Of a stretch of 64,000 nt of DNA, positions 34,000 through 46,985 are shown in pieces; position 1 is the stretch's first letter, and the number at the start of each line of letters is the position of its first letter. Under the pieces are notes generated by a model that was given only the letters and a program-made list of their open reading frames with translations, was not told where the DNA came from and did not search any database. A program made the position numbers and the translations under genes. The DNA is from Aulostomus chinensis. Lineage: Eukaryota; Chordata; Actinopteri; Syngnathiformes; Aulostomidae. The stretch covers positions 3,464,001-3,528,000 of the forward strand of contig JBBMOA010000015.1 of the NCBI GenBank assembly GCA_037954235.1. Direction: 5' to 3'.

Positions 34000-35763
34000 T
34001 CAAATGGATAAAATTGATTTATCACAAAAATGGTAGCAGAAAAGTATTGCAGTGTTTGTGAGACCCATCCACCATCCCAACGCCAGTTTTTCACTAAATA
34101 GTGATGCCAGACTGGGCGTAAAATCTGGCTGCCTCTCACGCTGACACCAAACGATGATGGTCAGGGTGAAGGACATATTGTTCGACCGACAACAACAACA
34201 AAAAGGTATAAGACACAAAGGGAAAATGTTTTTGTTCAAGGAGCTGGAAGCATAATTGCTTGACGCTGTGGGATGAGAGGATGTGTTAGCTCATCGTAGA
34301 CCATCAAAAGGTCAAAGGTTAGAAATCATTATTACACATTTGTTCAGGATGAGCGGTCTTTGCTTGTGTCTCCATCCTGATCTAGTAGGTCACAAATCTT
34401 CCTGTTCAGTCTTGTGACCTCTGCTCTTCCCCCTCCACAAACTGTGTGTGTATATCAATAATTGATCTAACCTTTTGTTAGAGCAATTAACCCCAACTGT
34501 CTGCTCTCAATCAATGTTCATTACATCTCTGAGCACATAAACCTGAACCTTGAGAATTACGAGTTGTGATTTTTTTTAATCGGTCCGATATGAATGGAGA
34601 CATGATCTACAATCAGCCTGAAGTGATTCTGTTTTATCACTTGGTCTATTGTGATGTAATTATGCACACATTGATTTACTGCACTGACAGGCTTACAGTC
34701 ACAACTGCAGCTAAATTAAAGAGCTTAATTAATATGACTGGGTTTTGGCATATGCCGATATGTAATGATGCTGCAGTGACTGACGGTGAAGAGGTGTGGC
34801 GGACAGTAACTTTACAGTCCGCTAGCGTTCAGCGTCTGCCCCGTGAAAGTCTTTTTCTCCTGGACAGCCGCTTAGAACGTAAGTGCTTGCTCTTCCTCCT
34901 GTAATCTATTTTGTCCCAATTAGATTTAACCTGATGTGAGGTACCAACAATGACGTTCCCTGCAGAGATTACATTCCTTAATCATTTAAAGCCCCCAGTA
35001 AAATCATGCAATTGTCCTCTGCCTTGAGAAAGACCAAACACACAGCATCGCTGTAAAAGTCCTGTCAGTCACCATTCACAGGCCCCGCCTCTTAGTGTCA
35101 GACTGGGTAGATTTGACAGCTGATGGATAATTAAAAGTTTCTTTATAGAATGTAACAAATCACAGCAAAGTTCAAGCCTTGTCATGGACAAATGATGTTA
35201 GTGTTGATACAATTTGCACCAAGTGAGCCGACCAGAGCAGAGACTAAGTGCAGCCATGACTGTGGAATATTGCAGTGTGTCAGATCTGTACAGATTATGG
35301 TGCGGCTTGTTCAATATAGAAAATCAACAAAGATCAGATATTCATATTTAATGGTTTACCTAATACAATTTATAATTGTTTACCCTTACAAGGCAAGCAG
35401 ATCAGACACCTTGGAAACATTTCTTCAGAGTTAATCGTGCCTTCAAAATGTAATTAAAAAAAAGAATTCTAAATTCTCCTCTGTAGTTTTCAAGGAGAAG
35501 TATATGCTCTTGTTTTCCCTTTTTTTGAGTATCTCTCAAAACTCCTTCTTCATAATATACATATATACATTTCTATTAAATATGTAATACTTGCTAAACC
35601 AAAATGTATAGCCAGCAGCCCCAGAATGAGTTTATAAAGTGAGAGCAGCATTCAACTTTGGACTTCATGTCCCCCTCCTTTAAATCACAGTCCAGCCAAA
35701 ATGTGACTAAAATTAAAAATTGGTGGAAATTCCTGCATCCCTCCCTTCTACTACTACTAGATT
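34000..35763. other. unique sequence
   Basis: No interspersed repeat recognised; a GC box-like CCCCGCCTC at about 35083-35091 stands alone. Confidence 0.45.
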
Positions 35764-35799
35764 CTGTGTGTGCATGCATGTGCGTGTGTGTGTGTGTGA
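35764..35799. repeat. interrupted (TG)n tract
   Basis: TGTGTGTGCATGCATGTGCG followed by (TG)7; mixed TGCA units as at 4089. Confidence 0.9.
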
Positions 35800-36929
35800 G
35801 GGAGTGTATAAGCGTGCAGCTGAGAAACAATTTATTTGCTCTGCTACGTTAAAGAAGAGTGCCACGTGGGTTCCAACTGAAGAGGAGCATTCTGGCTCCT
35901 ATTGATGCATACTGTTTGCCACCCCCCACCCCACCATCAAGATGGCCGTGCCCACGAACGAGGCTTGAGGATTCAGGATGCACAGACCCTGCGGCATTTG
36001 TGGCATACACGGTTGAGTCCGTCAGACGCCACTCCAGGCTGGAAATCTCTCATGCATTTAAATTATTGTTAATAATTATTTTGCCCTCCGAAGTAGAAAA
36101 TGACCTACAAACATTTTTAAAACAGCTGCAGATTGCAGCCAGTTAGCTCCCTTACTCCTCCCCCTCCAAGCATTAGAGGAGCCTTTGAAGGCCACACCAG
36201 TGGTAATCCTTCTTTCATGTTGTTGCCTGGCTCGAATTTTTTTTTTTTTACTTCTTCATGTCATCTCTTCCTCAAGGATGAGGATACAAATGCTACGCCT
36301 TTTTTCTTGAGCTAATTTAAAATATTAAATTTAATATGATCCTCCATTTCTGGCAATGAGTTGTCAAACCAGTAGAACAACATTTTTAGCCAGCCAGTCA
36401 GGCTGCCACTTCACTATAAAATGTGAACATTTTCTCTGTTTTGGACTTAAACACGGCACTGCAACATGGCAGGCCCAGTGGTGGAGGAACCTCTCCTTCA
36501 GTAGACGTGAAGCTAACACTTGGCTAAGCTATCAAAACAAGCTGCAGCAAACATATGAATATTTATTTCATCTCTGCCAGCGGATTCCCGGGTTTGCTGC
36601 TTTATGGATGATAAGATAATGTGCAGTGCCTTTAATACTTTGCATCCCACACTGTAAAGTCTGTAACAGTCCTTCAGTGATAAGATGGGAACATCCAAGT
36701 TGGCTCGTCAAACCAAGCGGGTGGGAGGTTTGTTTTACATTAAGTAGGACAGAAGTTGATAGAAAAGTGTCCATCGATGAAGAAAAGTCCCCTCTGCCAG
36801 TCTCCTGACATGTTGATAAGTATTCAAGGAGGAAAACACAAGCGAGAAAGATCCTGGCGTCTGGCCTAAACTGGCCTCCCCAGCCGCTCGCCACGGTGCT
36901 AGCCAGTAAACAAATATGACAGCTCTCGG
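35800..36929. other. unique sequence
   Basis: T11 run near 36238-36249. Short frames only; no recognised exon. Confidence 0.45.
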
Positions 36930-37095
36930 CAAGATGGGCCCTTAGTCACCGATTTTAATCTCCCCAGGCGAGCGCTGTCCTGCCGACTCACCACACTGTT
37001 TGCTCTGAGAAAAGCCCCAGCAGCTCAGCATAACCCCAGAAGAAAGCTTAATATAATTCCCCCACTTTGAAATATCTCATCTTTTTAAATCTCTG
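36900..37095. promoter_or_regulatory. candidate conserved non-coding element
   Basis: A perfect forkhead-type core GTAAACAAA (36906-36914) opens about 190 bases of mixed, repeat-free sequence with several CG dinucleotides (CAGGCGAGCGCTG). AT-rich cores follow (TTAATATAATTCC). Conservation not tested. Confidence 0.22.
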
Positions 37096-37832
37096 CTAAG
37101 TGGGAGGAGGGAGGGGATGGATGGAGGGGTAAGGAGAGAGGAAGATGAGGTGCTGAAAAAACATGCCAGTCTTTCTAATTTCCCCCTCTCTCTTCCTGTC
37201 TCTCTTTCCAGTATCTCTTCTCCCCAGCTTCCTCAGTAATGAGTAGAGCACTGCAGAAAAGTTATGTGCATTACTATCCTTTCTCCTCCTTTTTTCCCCA
37301 TCCAGAGAAAAGTCTCTCTGGGAGAAGAGAAAAGTAGAGAAAGCTGTTTACTTGGTTTTCTTTCTCATTACCTGCAGTACCAAAGGTCAGCCTGTCAATA
37401 TGCCGACCAACGTGTGCGGGACTTTCAACAAGAGTGAATATAAAATAAAAAAATTAGCAGCACTTCTGCGGTAATCTTCAATGTCAAGCTGTACGCTCGA
37501 CAAGTAAATTTCCTCTCTAAATGCAATGAGGTGGAAAGACCGAGGAAAGGGTATGATAACAGGGAAAAGATGAGTTGCATGTTTATTAGGTACTTTGTCC
37601 CCGCTGACCGACTTTGACCAAACATCAACTTTTGCATATTTATACAACCAGAGGATTCATTTTATTTTCCTTCTCAATGTTATCTGAAATGTAAAATACA
37701 CTGAGAGTTGAACATTTTTAATGAACCTGTCTTGACTGACTTAAATGTCTAGAAATGTATCAGCTTTGATACATACAGTTTTTGAAAGTTAGCTTACTCG
37801 GCCAACTGTTCCCGTAATAATTCAAGTCAGAG
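37096..37832. other. unique sequence with an acceptor-like tract
   Basis: A strong pyrimidine tract and AG (CCTGTCTCTCTTTCCAG, ending about 37210) precedes sequence open for only about 40 codons; no donor follows convincingly. Confidence 0.35.
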
Positions 37833-37852
37833 CCCCCCCCCCCCCCCCCCCC
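37833..37852. repeat. C20 homopolymer
   Basis: Longest C run in the window, flanked by AGAG and ATCAGG. It is not inside a recognised mobile element. Confidence 0.95.
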
Positions 37853-38162
37853 ATCAGGCATCAGAACCAGGACTTTTAGTGTATGATCTGCCATTCCCAA
37901 TTATGCATTCAATGTGGTGGTGTCCATGCAGCCTGCTGCAAGGATCATGTAGTTTTGTAAGTTAAACAAGAGTTCAGCCGCGGCCTCACGCAGCCAAACG
38001 GGACTTTTATATTATAAATCCTAGGACGAACATCAGGAACATCTGGTTCCAGTTGTGACATCATGTGCTTGAGTAAATTGGGTTGGGCAAAAGAGTCAGC
38101 TAAATGAGAGAACTCCATGGTGTGGAATTTAAAGTCACAAGTAAAGAATTTAAACACCCCAG
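37853..38162. other. unique sequence between two C runs
   Basis: No feature recognised. Confidence 0.5.
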
Positions 38163-38188
38163 CCCCCCCCCCCCCCCCCCAAAAAAAA
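38163..38188. repeat. C18-A8 homopolymer pair
   Basis: Eighteen C followed directly by eight A. Creates the poly-Gly artefact frame on the minus strand. Confidence 0.95.
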
Positions 38189-38459
38189 CCCAAACCAAAG
38201 ACATTAAAAATCTACAGTATTAATCTAGCATCAACCACTGGCTTTATGTCAGCCATTTAACCAAAAAACATTCAATTCCCTTTTGGTGTTGCCATGGCAA
38301 GCCTATGTGACTCATTCCCGCACCATGCTGTAGTCTCTTATTATTCCAGGTTTCTCCTTAAAATTCTTCTAATCTACATTTTTTTTTTTGCTTTGTCAGC
38401 ACCCTTAGTTAGTTACCATTTCAAACTGTAAACTTCAAGTGCATTTAAATCAGTATTCA
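38189..38459. other. unique sequence
   Basis: T-rich patch near 38382-38391; nothing else. Confidence 0.5.
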
Positions 38460-38856
38460 CCCTCTTGCAACCCATCCATCCATTTTCTACCTCTTATTCT
38501 GTTAGGGGTCACGCGGGGGTGGAGCCTATCCCAGCAGCCTTTTGGTGAGAGGTGGAGTTCACCCTGGACAGGTCACCAGTCCATGGCAGGGCCACCACAT
38601 ATAGACAGACAACCATTGGCTCTCCCAGCCACGCCTACGGTCAATTTAGAGTCTGGATTAACCTGGTCCCCTTTTGATGTCTTTGGACTGTGGAGGAAGC
38701 TGGAGTACCAGAGAGAACCCACACAGGCACAGAGAGAACATGCAGCCTCACACAGAAAGACCCCGTGCTCCAGCCGGGGCTCGAACCCAGGACCTTCTTG
38801 ATGGGAGGCGACAGTGCTGACCACTGCACCACCGTGCTGCCCCCTCTTACAACCCA
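38460..38856 (-). mobile_element. SINE-A copy 4, near full length, with target-site duplication
   Basis: Minus-strand copy. Tail seen as CCATCCATCCATTTTCTACC, then GTCACCAGTCCATGGCAGGG, CCACGCCTACGGTCAATTTA, AGAAAGACCCCGTGCTCCAG, CGAACCCAGGACC and the head complement CCACTGCACCACCGTGCTGC, so box A is intact (TGGTGCAGTGG). Flanking duplications CCCTCTTGCAACCCA (38460-38474) and CCCTCTTACAACCCA (38842-38856) differ at one base. It is the reference copy for the deletions in copies 3 and 5. Confidence 0.92.
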
Positions 38857-39743
38857 ATTTTAGGTTTTCTGGTGTATTTTCTGTAGGTTTTCTGAACAAA
38901 AAGTGGCATCCAATTGAGAATGATTAGGCAACTTTTAAATGATCAGTGATTATATTTTCTGCATTGATGCATTCATTTTTACGATTAAAGTGAGTAAAAT
39001 GGGATGCCTCTTAGGGTAATGTGAGCCTAATTTTGTCACTTGAAAAGGTTGCAAATGCTAAAGTCCTTGAAATTGTTTTGAATATTGAAGGAAGTATCCA
39101 CATCCTTTGCTGAAGTAAAAGTACCACAAAATAAAACACGAGGAGCTGATAGTGACACTGCCCAAGCACCGATGATCACTTCCCAGCAGCAGGTTGACAT
39201 ACAGTACCGCGGGGTACATTGTCCGTGTCACTACAAGTCAAACCAGAGGAGACAGAAAAGCGTGTCAACACTGAAACGGTGTCCATCTGGTGGAAAGGTC
39301 AGCTGCTCTGGCTGATCTCTTCATCACAGAGCTGCCACAGCGATAACATCAGGAAACACGTCCCGGCTCGGCTGAGCCCTGTCCTGCACCTCTCACTCAG
39401 CTGGTGGAGCAGCGCTCCTCTGACAGACCCCATCTATTCAACACTCACTTATACCACGCCAGCGTAATTGATAGACCAGTGCTTCATGTAAATCAAAGGA
39501 TGAGCTGGTACAGAATTATATGTCTGTCCAACCAACTAAATTACCTGTGTCTGTGCATGAGAGACGCCGGGCTAACTGGATGTTATTGATATGCATATCA
39601 GAAAACTCAAGGCTACAGAAAAAGACGACTAAATTTTCCATACTAAATGATTACCTGTTTCATTTTAAGGCCGTTTGTCATTTCTTTTCGGCTGATAAGT
39701 TCCTGTTGTGAAAATGACCCAAAGTAATGTAATAAGTGACAAA
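38857..39743. other. unique sequence with a possible repeat scrap
   Basis: GAAGTATCCACATCCTTTGC then TGAAGTAAAAGTACCA (39091-39126) resembles a very common fish repeat built on AAGTAAAAGTAC motifs. Only about 36 bases match, so the call is tentative. Confidence 0.3.
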
Positions 39744-39756
39744 TGCCATCTAGCGG
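39744..39756 (-). promoter_or_regulatory. CTCF-type motif
   Basis: The complement reads CCGCTAGATGGCA, matching all 13 positions of the degenerate CTCF core CCRSYAGRKGGCR. Occupancy unknown. Confidence 0.45.
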
Positions 39757-39761
39757 CAGTA

Positions 39762-39800
39762 CAAGACGTCAGGAAATCACGTGACGTTAATAAAAGACCA
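39762..39800. promoter_or_regulatory. CRE / CACGTG / ETS motif cluster, possible promoter
   Basis: Within 30 bases: AGACGTCAGG (CRE-like), CAGGAAAT (ETS-like), ATCACGTGAC (USF/CLEAR-type E-box) overlapping TGACGTTA (CRE-like), then AATAAAAG (weak TATA-like). This grouping is typical of compact promoters. A GC-richer patch with CG dinucleotides follows at once (39830-40005). Confidence 0.35.
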
Positions 39801-39824
39801 AAAAAATGAAATGTGTGAGGAGGT

Positions 39825-40005
39825 AGAGAGAGCAGTCGACTCATGTCCAAGGCTGCTGGCTGGAAAAAGCTGCTGCGGTCGCCGCTGTTTCATGGTGTTT
39901 CGCAGCTGTTGGACACCATGTGATCGCTGGTGAGGAGATGAAGCTGCAGTTGCAGCGGGACGCAGCTGCCGACTTCATGTCCCCGATGGTGAAGGTGTTC
40001 CTGTA
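39825..40005 (+). other. GC-rich patch, speculative exon or decayed coding stretch
   Basis: Immediately 3' of the motif cluster. One plus frame is open from 39827 to a TAG at 40003 (about 59 codons, ending …AAADFMSPMVKVFL). A second has an ATG at 39843 reading MSKAAGWKKLLRSPLFHG… to a TGA at 39921. A donor-like CGCTG|GTGAGG lies at 39929/39930. The minus strand is also open for about 55 codons, as GC-rich sequence often is. I recognise no protein. Confidence 0.2.
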
Positions 40006-40132
40006 GTTTTTGATCTTTTCTCAACCAAGTGTGCCTAAATCAAACCATGCTATAAAAAAGGGCTGAAACAAATTACACATCTGTTTCAGTTGGAGGACTC
40101 ATTGCTCCAAGCATGTGGATGACCTCCTTCCA
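40006..40132. other. unique sequence
   Basis: No feature recognised. Confidence 0.5.
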
Positions 40133-40159
40133 CCTCTCTCTCTCTCTCTCTCTCTCTCA
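40133..40159. repeat. (CT)13 microsatellite
   Basis: Pure CT tract, polypyrimidine on the plus strand. Confidence 0.9.
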
Positions 40160-40763
40160 TTTTCTGTCACAAACGTAAAAGAGTATATTTTCCATAAAAC
40201 TTTTCTCATCTGGAAATATCAGATTTTGTCAATTTCCAGTCGCAATGTGGTTTCAGTGTGGAAGAAAAACACATTTGTGAATACAAAGTAAGACGTTCTT
40301 GGGACAAGTTAACCAGCCATATAATGGCAACCGTGTGCAAACTGGAAGGACACGCAAACTTACGATTTTAATAGTGTTTTAAAAGACTGACTTTGCGGTA
40401 TAAAACTAAGGAAGAGTGGGTTTTAACCAAAAGCCTAAAGGAGGAATCATTATTTATAAAATGGAACCGTGTCTTGTGTGCATTAGTGTTGAATACAAAG
40501 TGGGTTACTCTGTCTTTCCTCAGGCGGAGGGTATGAATATAAATTATGGTATTTTACTGAGCAGGAATCTGGGAATGAACAACACACACATTCAAGCACA
40601 GGCATTATCGCACACATAGCCTACCCATGTTGATGTATACACAAATGTGTACACATGAAACACAAAATGGGATGACAGTACGCGCACAAAATAAGACCAA
40701 ACTAAATGAGATGATCCCCTTTTTCTAACATGCAACTTTTAACTGTACAGAAAGAAATGCATG
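40160..40763. other. unique sequence
   Basis: AT-rich; no feature recognised. Confidence 0.5.
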
Positions 40764-40778
40764 TTTGTGTGTGTGTGA

Positions 40779-40818
<40 letters not shown>
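40764..40818. repeat. interrupted (TG)n microsatellite
   Basis: TTTGTGTGTGTGTGAGTGAG then (TG)17. Confidence 0.9.
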
Positions 40819-40820
<2 letters not shown>

Positions 40821-42238
40821 GAGTGAATTCACCTTAAACTATCTTATGTAACAATTTCAGTGCAGTGTTTTCGTCTATAACTGTGTGCTTTTACAGTGTG
40901 GTATTTGGAACTTTCTTAATTAAATCATCTGAGTGCCTCTCCACCCACTTATTATTATACACAACAAACTACAGCAGCTTTTTTTCTTTTCCTTAACTCT
41001 TTTCTCATTTTTTCTTTGATTCACAAGTCAGCAGAGAAAATATTGCTTAATGAAATCCTCTCAGTTCAATCAGTAATGATGCACAAGTGACTCATCCACC
41101 GTCTCTCGGTGTGTCTTAACCTTCTCGTATTATCTGTGCATGAAGGCTTTCCATCACTCTTCATTTCCTTTTAATTATTCATCTTTTCTCTAATTGTTTC
41201 AACCGCCTCCTCGCCATTTTCATTGCGTTCTGCACTGTACCACTGTTCTTCCGGTTTCATTTCTTTTTTTAGTTCCATTCCATTCCAGTCGACTCCTTTT
41301 CTTGCTGTCTCCGGGCTTCTCTCTCTCACACACTGTCTCTCAGAAAGAGTCACAAACCACATTAACCTTTAAGAGCTAAAAATCGATGTCTTGTTGTTAA
41401 TTTGTGCTAATTTGCTTCCACTTACATTAATTGTCGCACCCTCCCAAACCCCTCAGGAACTCAGAATGCCTGTTTACAGCTCATGAGAACATATGGCTGT
41501 TATATTGTGTGTCTGCCTCTAACAACATGTTGTCTGTAATCAATAGATATATTTATGCTGCCTTAGGGCCAGTTTTACACTGCATGTTCTCTCAAATGCA
41601 TTCAGAGATATAAATCCACGGACATCTACACCTGATCTTTCATAAGTACACTTCCGTGTAGTACAGAGCGAAGAGTCTTCATGGACATGTGTAGGTGAAC
41701 TTCAGCACGTCTCAAATCGGCTTAAATGTCAGCGAGGGCGCAACTAAGCAACTGAACTAGAAGTGTTCAGATACATCGCAAGAACTACTTTCAATCGTTT
41801 GTGCTACACGAAGGTTCATTGCTGTGTGGGGCAAAGCGCGTAATCAGCAGTGCATTCAACCTGGTGGATTCTGACTGCTGCAGACGACACTATGACCTTC
41901 TGAGCAGCGCGCTGAGACGAGCGGTGAACACAGATCAAATAGCACTGTGTTTGAAAGTGCAGCAAGAAAGGGACGGAATAAGGCCTGCTCCTCTGCGATT
42001 ATCAGGCAACTGAACAGTTATTAAAATCACACAGATATGTGCTAGTAGGGGCCTAACAAAGTTATTTTCATTCATGTTATGAAGGAAAGCAAATGATATC
42101 CATGTAAACCTAAATGCTCCTACATGTGCTAACAGCTACCAGCCTCCTGGTCCCTCCAGGTTTCATAGGGCCCCTACAAACAAGGACAGTTGTGTTACAA
42201 AGGGTTTGTCTAATAGCCTGATAACAGTGACTCTACAG
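40819..42238. other. unique sequence
   Basis: A moderately CG-containing stretch at 41700-42000 has no recognised frame or repeat. Confidence 0.45.
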
Positions 42239-42239
42239 A

Positions 42240-42299
<60 letters not shown>
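42239..42299. repeat. (CA)30 microsatellite
   Basis: Pure CA array after CTACAGA. Confidence 0.95.
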
Positions 42300-42301
<2 letters not shown>

Positions 42302-42367
42302 AGTGTGAATCGAAGCTTAAAGCCACCTGGGTTGCACTGGTGTGTGTTGCTGTCTTTTAGGATATAA

Positions 42368-42380
42368 CCACTGGATGGCA
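42368..42380 (+). promoter_or_regulatory. weak CTCF-type motif
   Basis: CCACTGGATGGCA matches 12 of 13 degenerate CTCF core positions; the usual A at position 6 is G. Confidence 0.2.
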
Positions 42381-42624
42381 CCAAAGAAAAAAATACCCAA
42401 GTTCTAAAGAGAAATTAAAACCCAGAAGGGGCTCAAAGGAAGTGAGATGAAAATGTCAGTGTGCAGTCACGGGAGGATCATTCAAGATTTTACTGTGCAC
42501 AAGTGAGGGTCACTATATTCACAAGTTTTTTCTCAAAGTGGCCATTCTGTATAGCAATATTCTGAATACAACTTAAGGCCACTATGTGTTTTTTTATTTG
42601 ATGGCTATTGAGAAATGGGAGGGT
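42381..42624. other. unique sequence
   Basis: No feature recognised. Confidence 0.5.
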
Positions 42625-42668
42625 TTTTTGTTGTTGTTGTTGTTGTTGTTTTGTTGTTGTTTTTTTTT
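42625..42668. repeat. (TTG)n trinucleotide tract and poly-T
   Basis: About ten TTG units with one TTTTG slip, then T9. Confidence 0.9.
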
Positions 42669-43254
42669 ACAAAAATTCCCTTTTTCTTCTCTTCCCATCA
42701 CTTATTTTGTGTCTGTACTGTCACAAATGTTCCCATCTAAACAGTAATTTCACAAAGTTGGACTGTTTTGATCCTCATTTTTTAATATCTCAAGCTGCCA
42801 TTTCGGCCCACCTAAACTGAACTTTGAACATAATATTGAGACCTAATTAGTACCTAATTAGTAGGAGTAAAAAAAAAGTTGTGATTTGAATCTATTTGTG
42901 ACATTACAGTTCAGCGAAGTGACTGCGCGCTGGACAGATGGTCTGTTTGCCGGTCACTATCCTCTAGACCTGATGACCTTGTAAAACCTCCCATCGTTGA
43001 TTCAAATAATCTTGCAGCTACACAGTTTCGCTTTTAAAATTCACTACAATTCCTTTGAAAACAGGTGTTGTTGTTTTTTTTCATTTTCATATCTATGAAG
43101 CAAAATATGGAGCAATTAAAAACTGAACAGAGGGCAGAAATGCAAAGTACACAACACAGTGTTGAGTACTAGTGGAAATTAGCTACTTGAGATTTTGCAG
43201 CACAGTCCACACTTGTTCTTCACTGAGTGATGTTCCTTCACCTGTTGACCTAAC

Positions 43255-43256
<2 letters not shown>
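42669..43256. other. unique sequence
   Basis: Contains the short duplication CCTAATTAGTACCTAATTAG near 42842-42861; otherwise featureless. Confidence 0.5.
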
Positions 43257-43303
<47 letters not shown>

Positions 43304-43309
43304 GGGGGG
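43257..43309. repeat. (TG)23 then G7
   Basis: Pure TG array ending in TTGGGGGGG. Confidence 0.95.
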
Positions 43310-43434
43310 GACTGAACGAGAAATGCCACCTCGGAGCAGAAAACATTATTTAAAAGGAAATGGTTGTGCATGTTTGGCTGCATGATTATCATCTCTCTAG
43401 CCTACTTGTCAGCTCGCCGATGTGCTGGCTGACT

Positions 43435-43459
43435 GTGCGTGTGTGTGTGTGTTGTGGTG

Positions 43460-43497
<38 letters not shown>

Positions 43498-43534
43498 ATG
43501 TGTGTGTGTGAGTGTGTGTGCATGTGTGTGCGTG
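43435..43534. repeat. interrupted (TG)n microsatellite
   Basis: Blocks of TG separated by TTGTGGTGT, GCATG, GAG and GCATG; the GCATGTGTGTG unit recalls the array at 365-434. Confidence 0.95.
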
Positions 43535-43666
43535 CCCACTGGAGTCAATTTAAAATCAACAGCAGAGCGGTCCCTCTTGTTATTATTCCATCTCATGTAG
43601 ATAAATCAGAGCCAAACTCTGGTCTGAGATCAGTCCTGAAATTCCAAATAGATCTGAATCTTCATC

Positions 43667-45151
<1,485 letters not shown>

Positions 45152-45160
45152 CCACACACA

Positions 45161-45210
<50 letters not shown>
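45152..45210. repeat. (CA)n microsatellite
   Basis: (CA)5 AA (CA)n; about 29 units. Confidence 0.95.
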
Positions 45211-45212
<2 letters not shown>

Positions 45213-46315
45213 GGGCACACACTGGACTTCATCTCCAAGAGTTCTAACATTTCTCCGGTTCTGGGACTGACGTTGCTCTCCTTGAGATTACCATGTAAAG
45301 AGATAAGAGTGAATTATTCATAACTTCAGTGGTAAGAAAAGAACACCATGGAGAAATGCAAATCAGTCCTTTTAATTCATTGACAAAACAATAAAATTTA
45401 CTTATTTGTTACTGTTGATTCTGAAAAACCCTCATGCGTCAGAAGCCCCTGAATGTCTGTCCACAAAGCCATGCAATGGGCAATTAACTTGTTTTTTTTA
45501 AACTCACACGCAGTCAGTTGTTGTCTTTCCATAAAATGTCAAGTGAATTTGAAGAGAATTTTAGAAATGCCACCAAATAGTTTATGCAAATCACACCAGT
45601 TACCATTAAGTGATTTGAAGCGAATAAACAAGGCAATATTACCATCAAAAGGGAAAAAGAAACTTCATGTCAACACATAGCTTAGGCTGACTACCAGCGG
45701 AAAAAAAATTGAGTCTTGTGGAATAAACTTCAGTTGAAAAGGTTGTTTTTGTTGTTTGGTATCATCTAGTGTTGACCATATTGCTGCTTCTCCTGAGGCG
45801 AACATCAAGATTAAGAATTTCCATGAAGACAACAGAAGCAAAACAGCCTCTCAATCACAAGAGTCAAAGATTTTCATTCGTCAGAGTTTATTTGAATCGG
45901 GCATTTCCATCTCCTGTTTTGTTCATACTACTTTTCAAAAAAGGAAAAACAAGTATCGAAAGCAAGTGTATAAACCTTTTATTTTGAAAACTTCCTTTAA
46001 GCAGGAACAGCTGTTGTGTCTGTGTGAGGTGCCTGATTATATTTGCTCCTTACTCATCAGAGCAGATGAAAAGAAGCTTGGGTTCCCCAAAGCTCCATTT
46101 TTGGGCCACTTGAGGTCAAAATCCATCAAATCATCTGTGATTTATCTGAGACCAAATACTGCCAGCAGAATGAGTGCAGTAACCCCAATATGTATGTTGT
46201 GCTCATGTTACTTTACAATGTACTTAATCCGAAGCCCTGAGTGAACAGAGGTGTCCCACTCGAGTCAAGGCAATTTGTATTAAAAATGTCTACATTTTGT
46301 GTTTCACAAAAAAAC
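45211..46315. other. unique sequence with a chance-length open frame
   Basis: The 162-codon plus frame 45756-46244 is Lys/Ser/Ile-rich, as expected from AT-rich sequence, has no recognised domain and no flanking splice or promoter context. I do not call it a gene. Confidence 0.45.
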
Positions 46316-46570
46316 GTAAAACATTTTTGGGCGGCACGGTGGTGCAGTGGTCAGCTCTGTGGCCTCACAGCAAGAAGGTTCTGGGTTGGAGCCCCGGCTG
46401 GAGCACGGGGTCTTTGTGTGTTTAGTCTGCATGTTCTCCCTGTGCCTGCGTGGGTTCTCTCTGGTCGCCCAACGGCTGCTGGGATAGGCTCCAACCCCCC
46501 CCCCCCCCCCCGCGACCCTTAACAGGATAAATGGTAGAAAATGGATGGATGGATTAATGTAAAACATTTT
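46316..46570 (+). mobile_element. SINE-A copy 5, internally deleted, with target-site duplication
   Basis: Starts GGGCGGCACGGTGGTGCAG with intact box A. Box B is changed to GGTTGGAGC. The body jumps from GGGTTCTCTCTGGT straight to CGCCCAACGGCTGCTGGG, so the middle (about 165 bases relative to copy 2) is missing. A 17-base C run (46495-46511) precedes the tail AAAATGGATGGATGG. Target duplications GTAAAACATTTT at 46316-46327 and 46559-46570 are identical, so this is a relatively recent insertion. Confidence 0.92.
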
Positions 46571-46824
46571 GATTAATCAAGCTGAAGTTGTGTCATGGTC
46601 GTGCTGAAAATTTGGAGGACTACATTCCAGACTAGCTCATAAACAAACCTGACGAAGTGCATTTGACACAGGAAGGTCTCCCTTTTTCTATGCTCTCCTT
46701 TCTAGTTTCCATTTTTTCCTTCCTGTCCTCCCTTTATTTCACTACCTTTCATCTTCCACTCCTTCCCATCCTCTCTGTTTCCCATTACAACTTTTTTCTC
46801 TTCTTGGCTAATAGTTGAGTATCT
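46571..46824. other. unique sequence, pyrimidine-rich
   Basis: CT-rich between 46680 and 46805 without a simple unit. Confidence 0.5.
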
Positions 46825-46985
46825 GCCTGCTACACTGATGAGGCCCATTAGCGTGAGTGAGCTGCAACAAAGGAGAATCACAGCTCTGCAATGTAATGTG
46901 ATGAGCTTCCTCTATCTTATCAATTCCAGGAAACATTAAAGGAGTACGGGAGGGAAAACTCTCATTTCATACACCCATAATTAAA
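46825..46985. promoter_or_regulatory. candidate conserved non-coding element
   Basis: Repeat-free, mixed sequence with AACAAAGG (SOX/TCF-like, 46866-46873), CTATCTTATCA (GATA-like pair, about 46911-46921) and TAATTA (46978-46983). Call rests on motif density only. Confidence 0.2.

Noticed and set aside
37176..37335. Exon after the strong pyrimidine tract ending near 37210
   Set aside because: The open frame closes after about 40 codons and no good donor follows; CT-rich stretches are common here.
45756..46244. 162-codon plus-strand frame as a gene
   Set aside because: Residue usage follows the AT-rich base composition, with no motif, signal peptide, splice site or promoter context.
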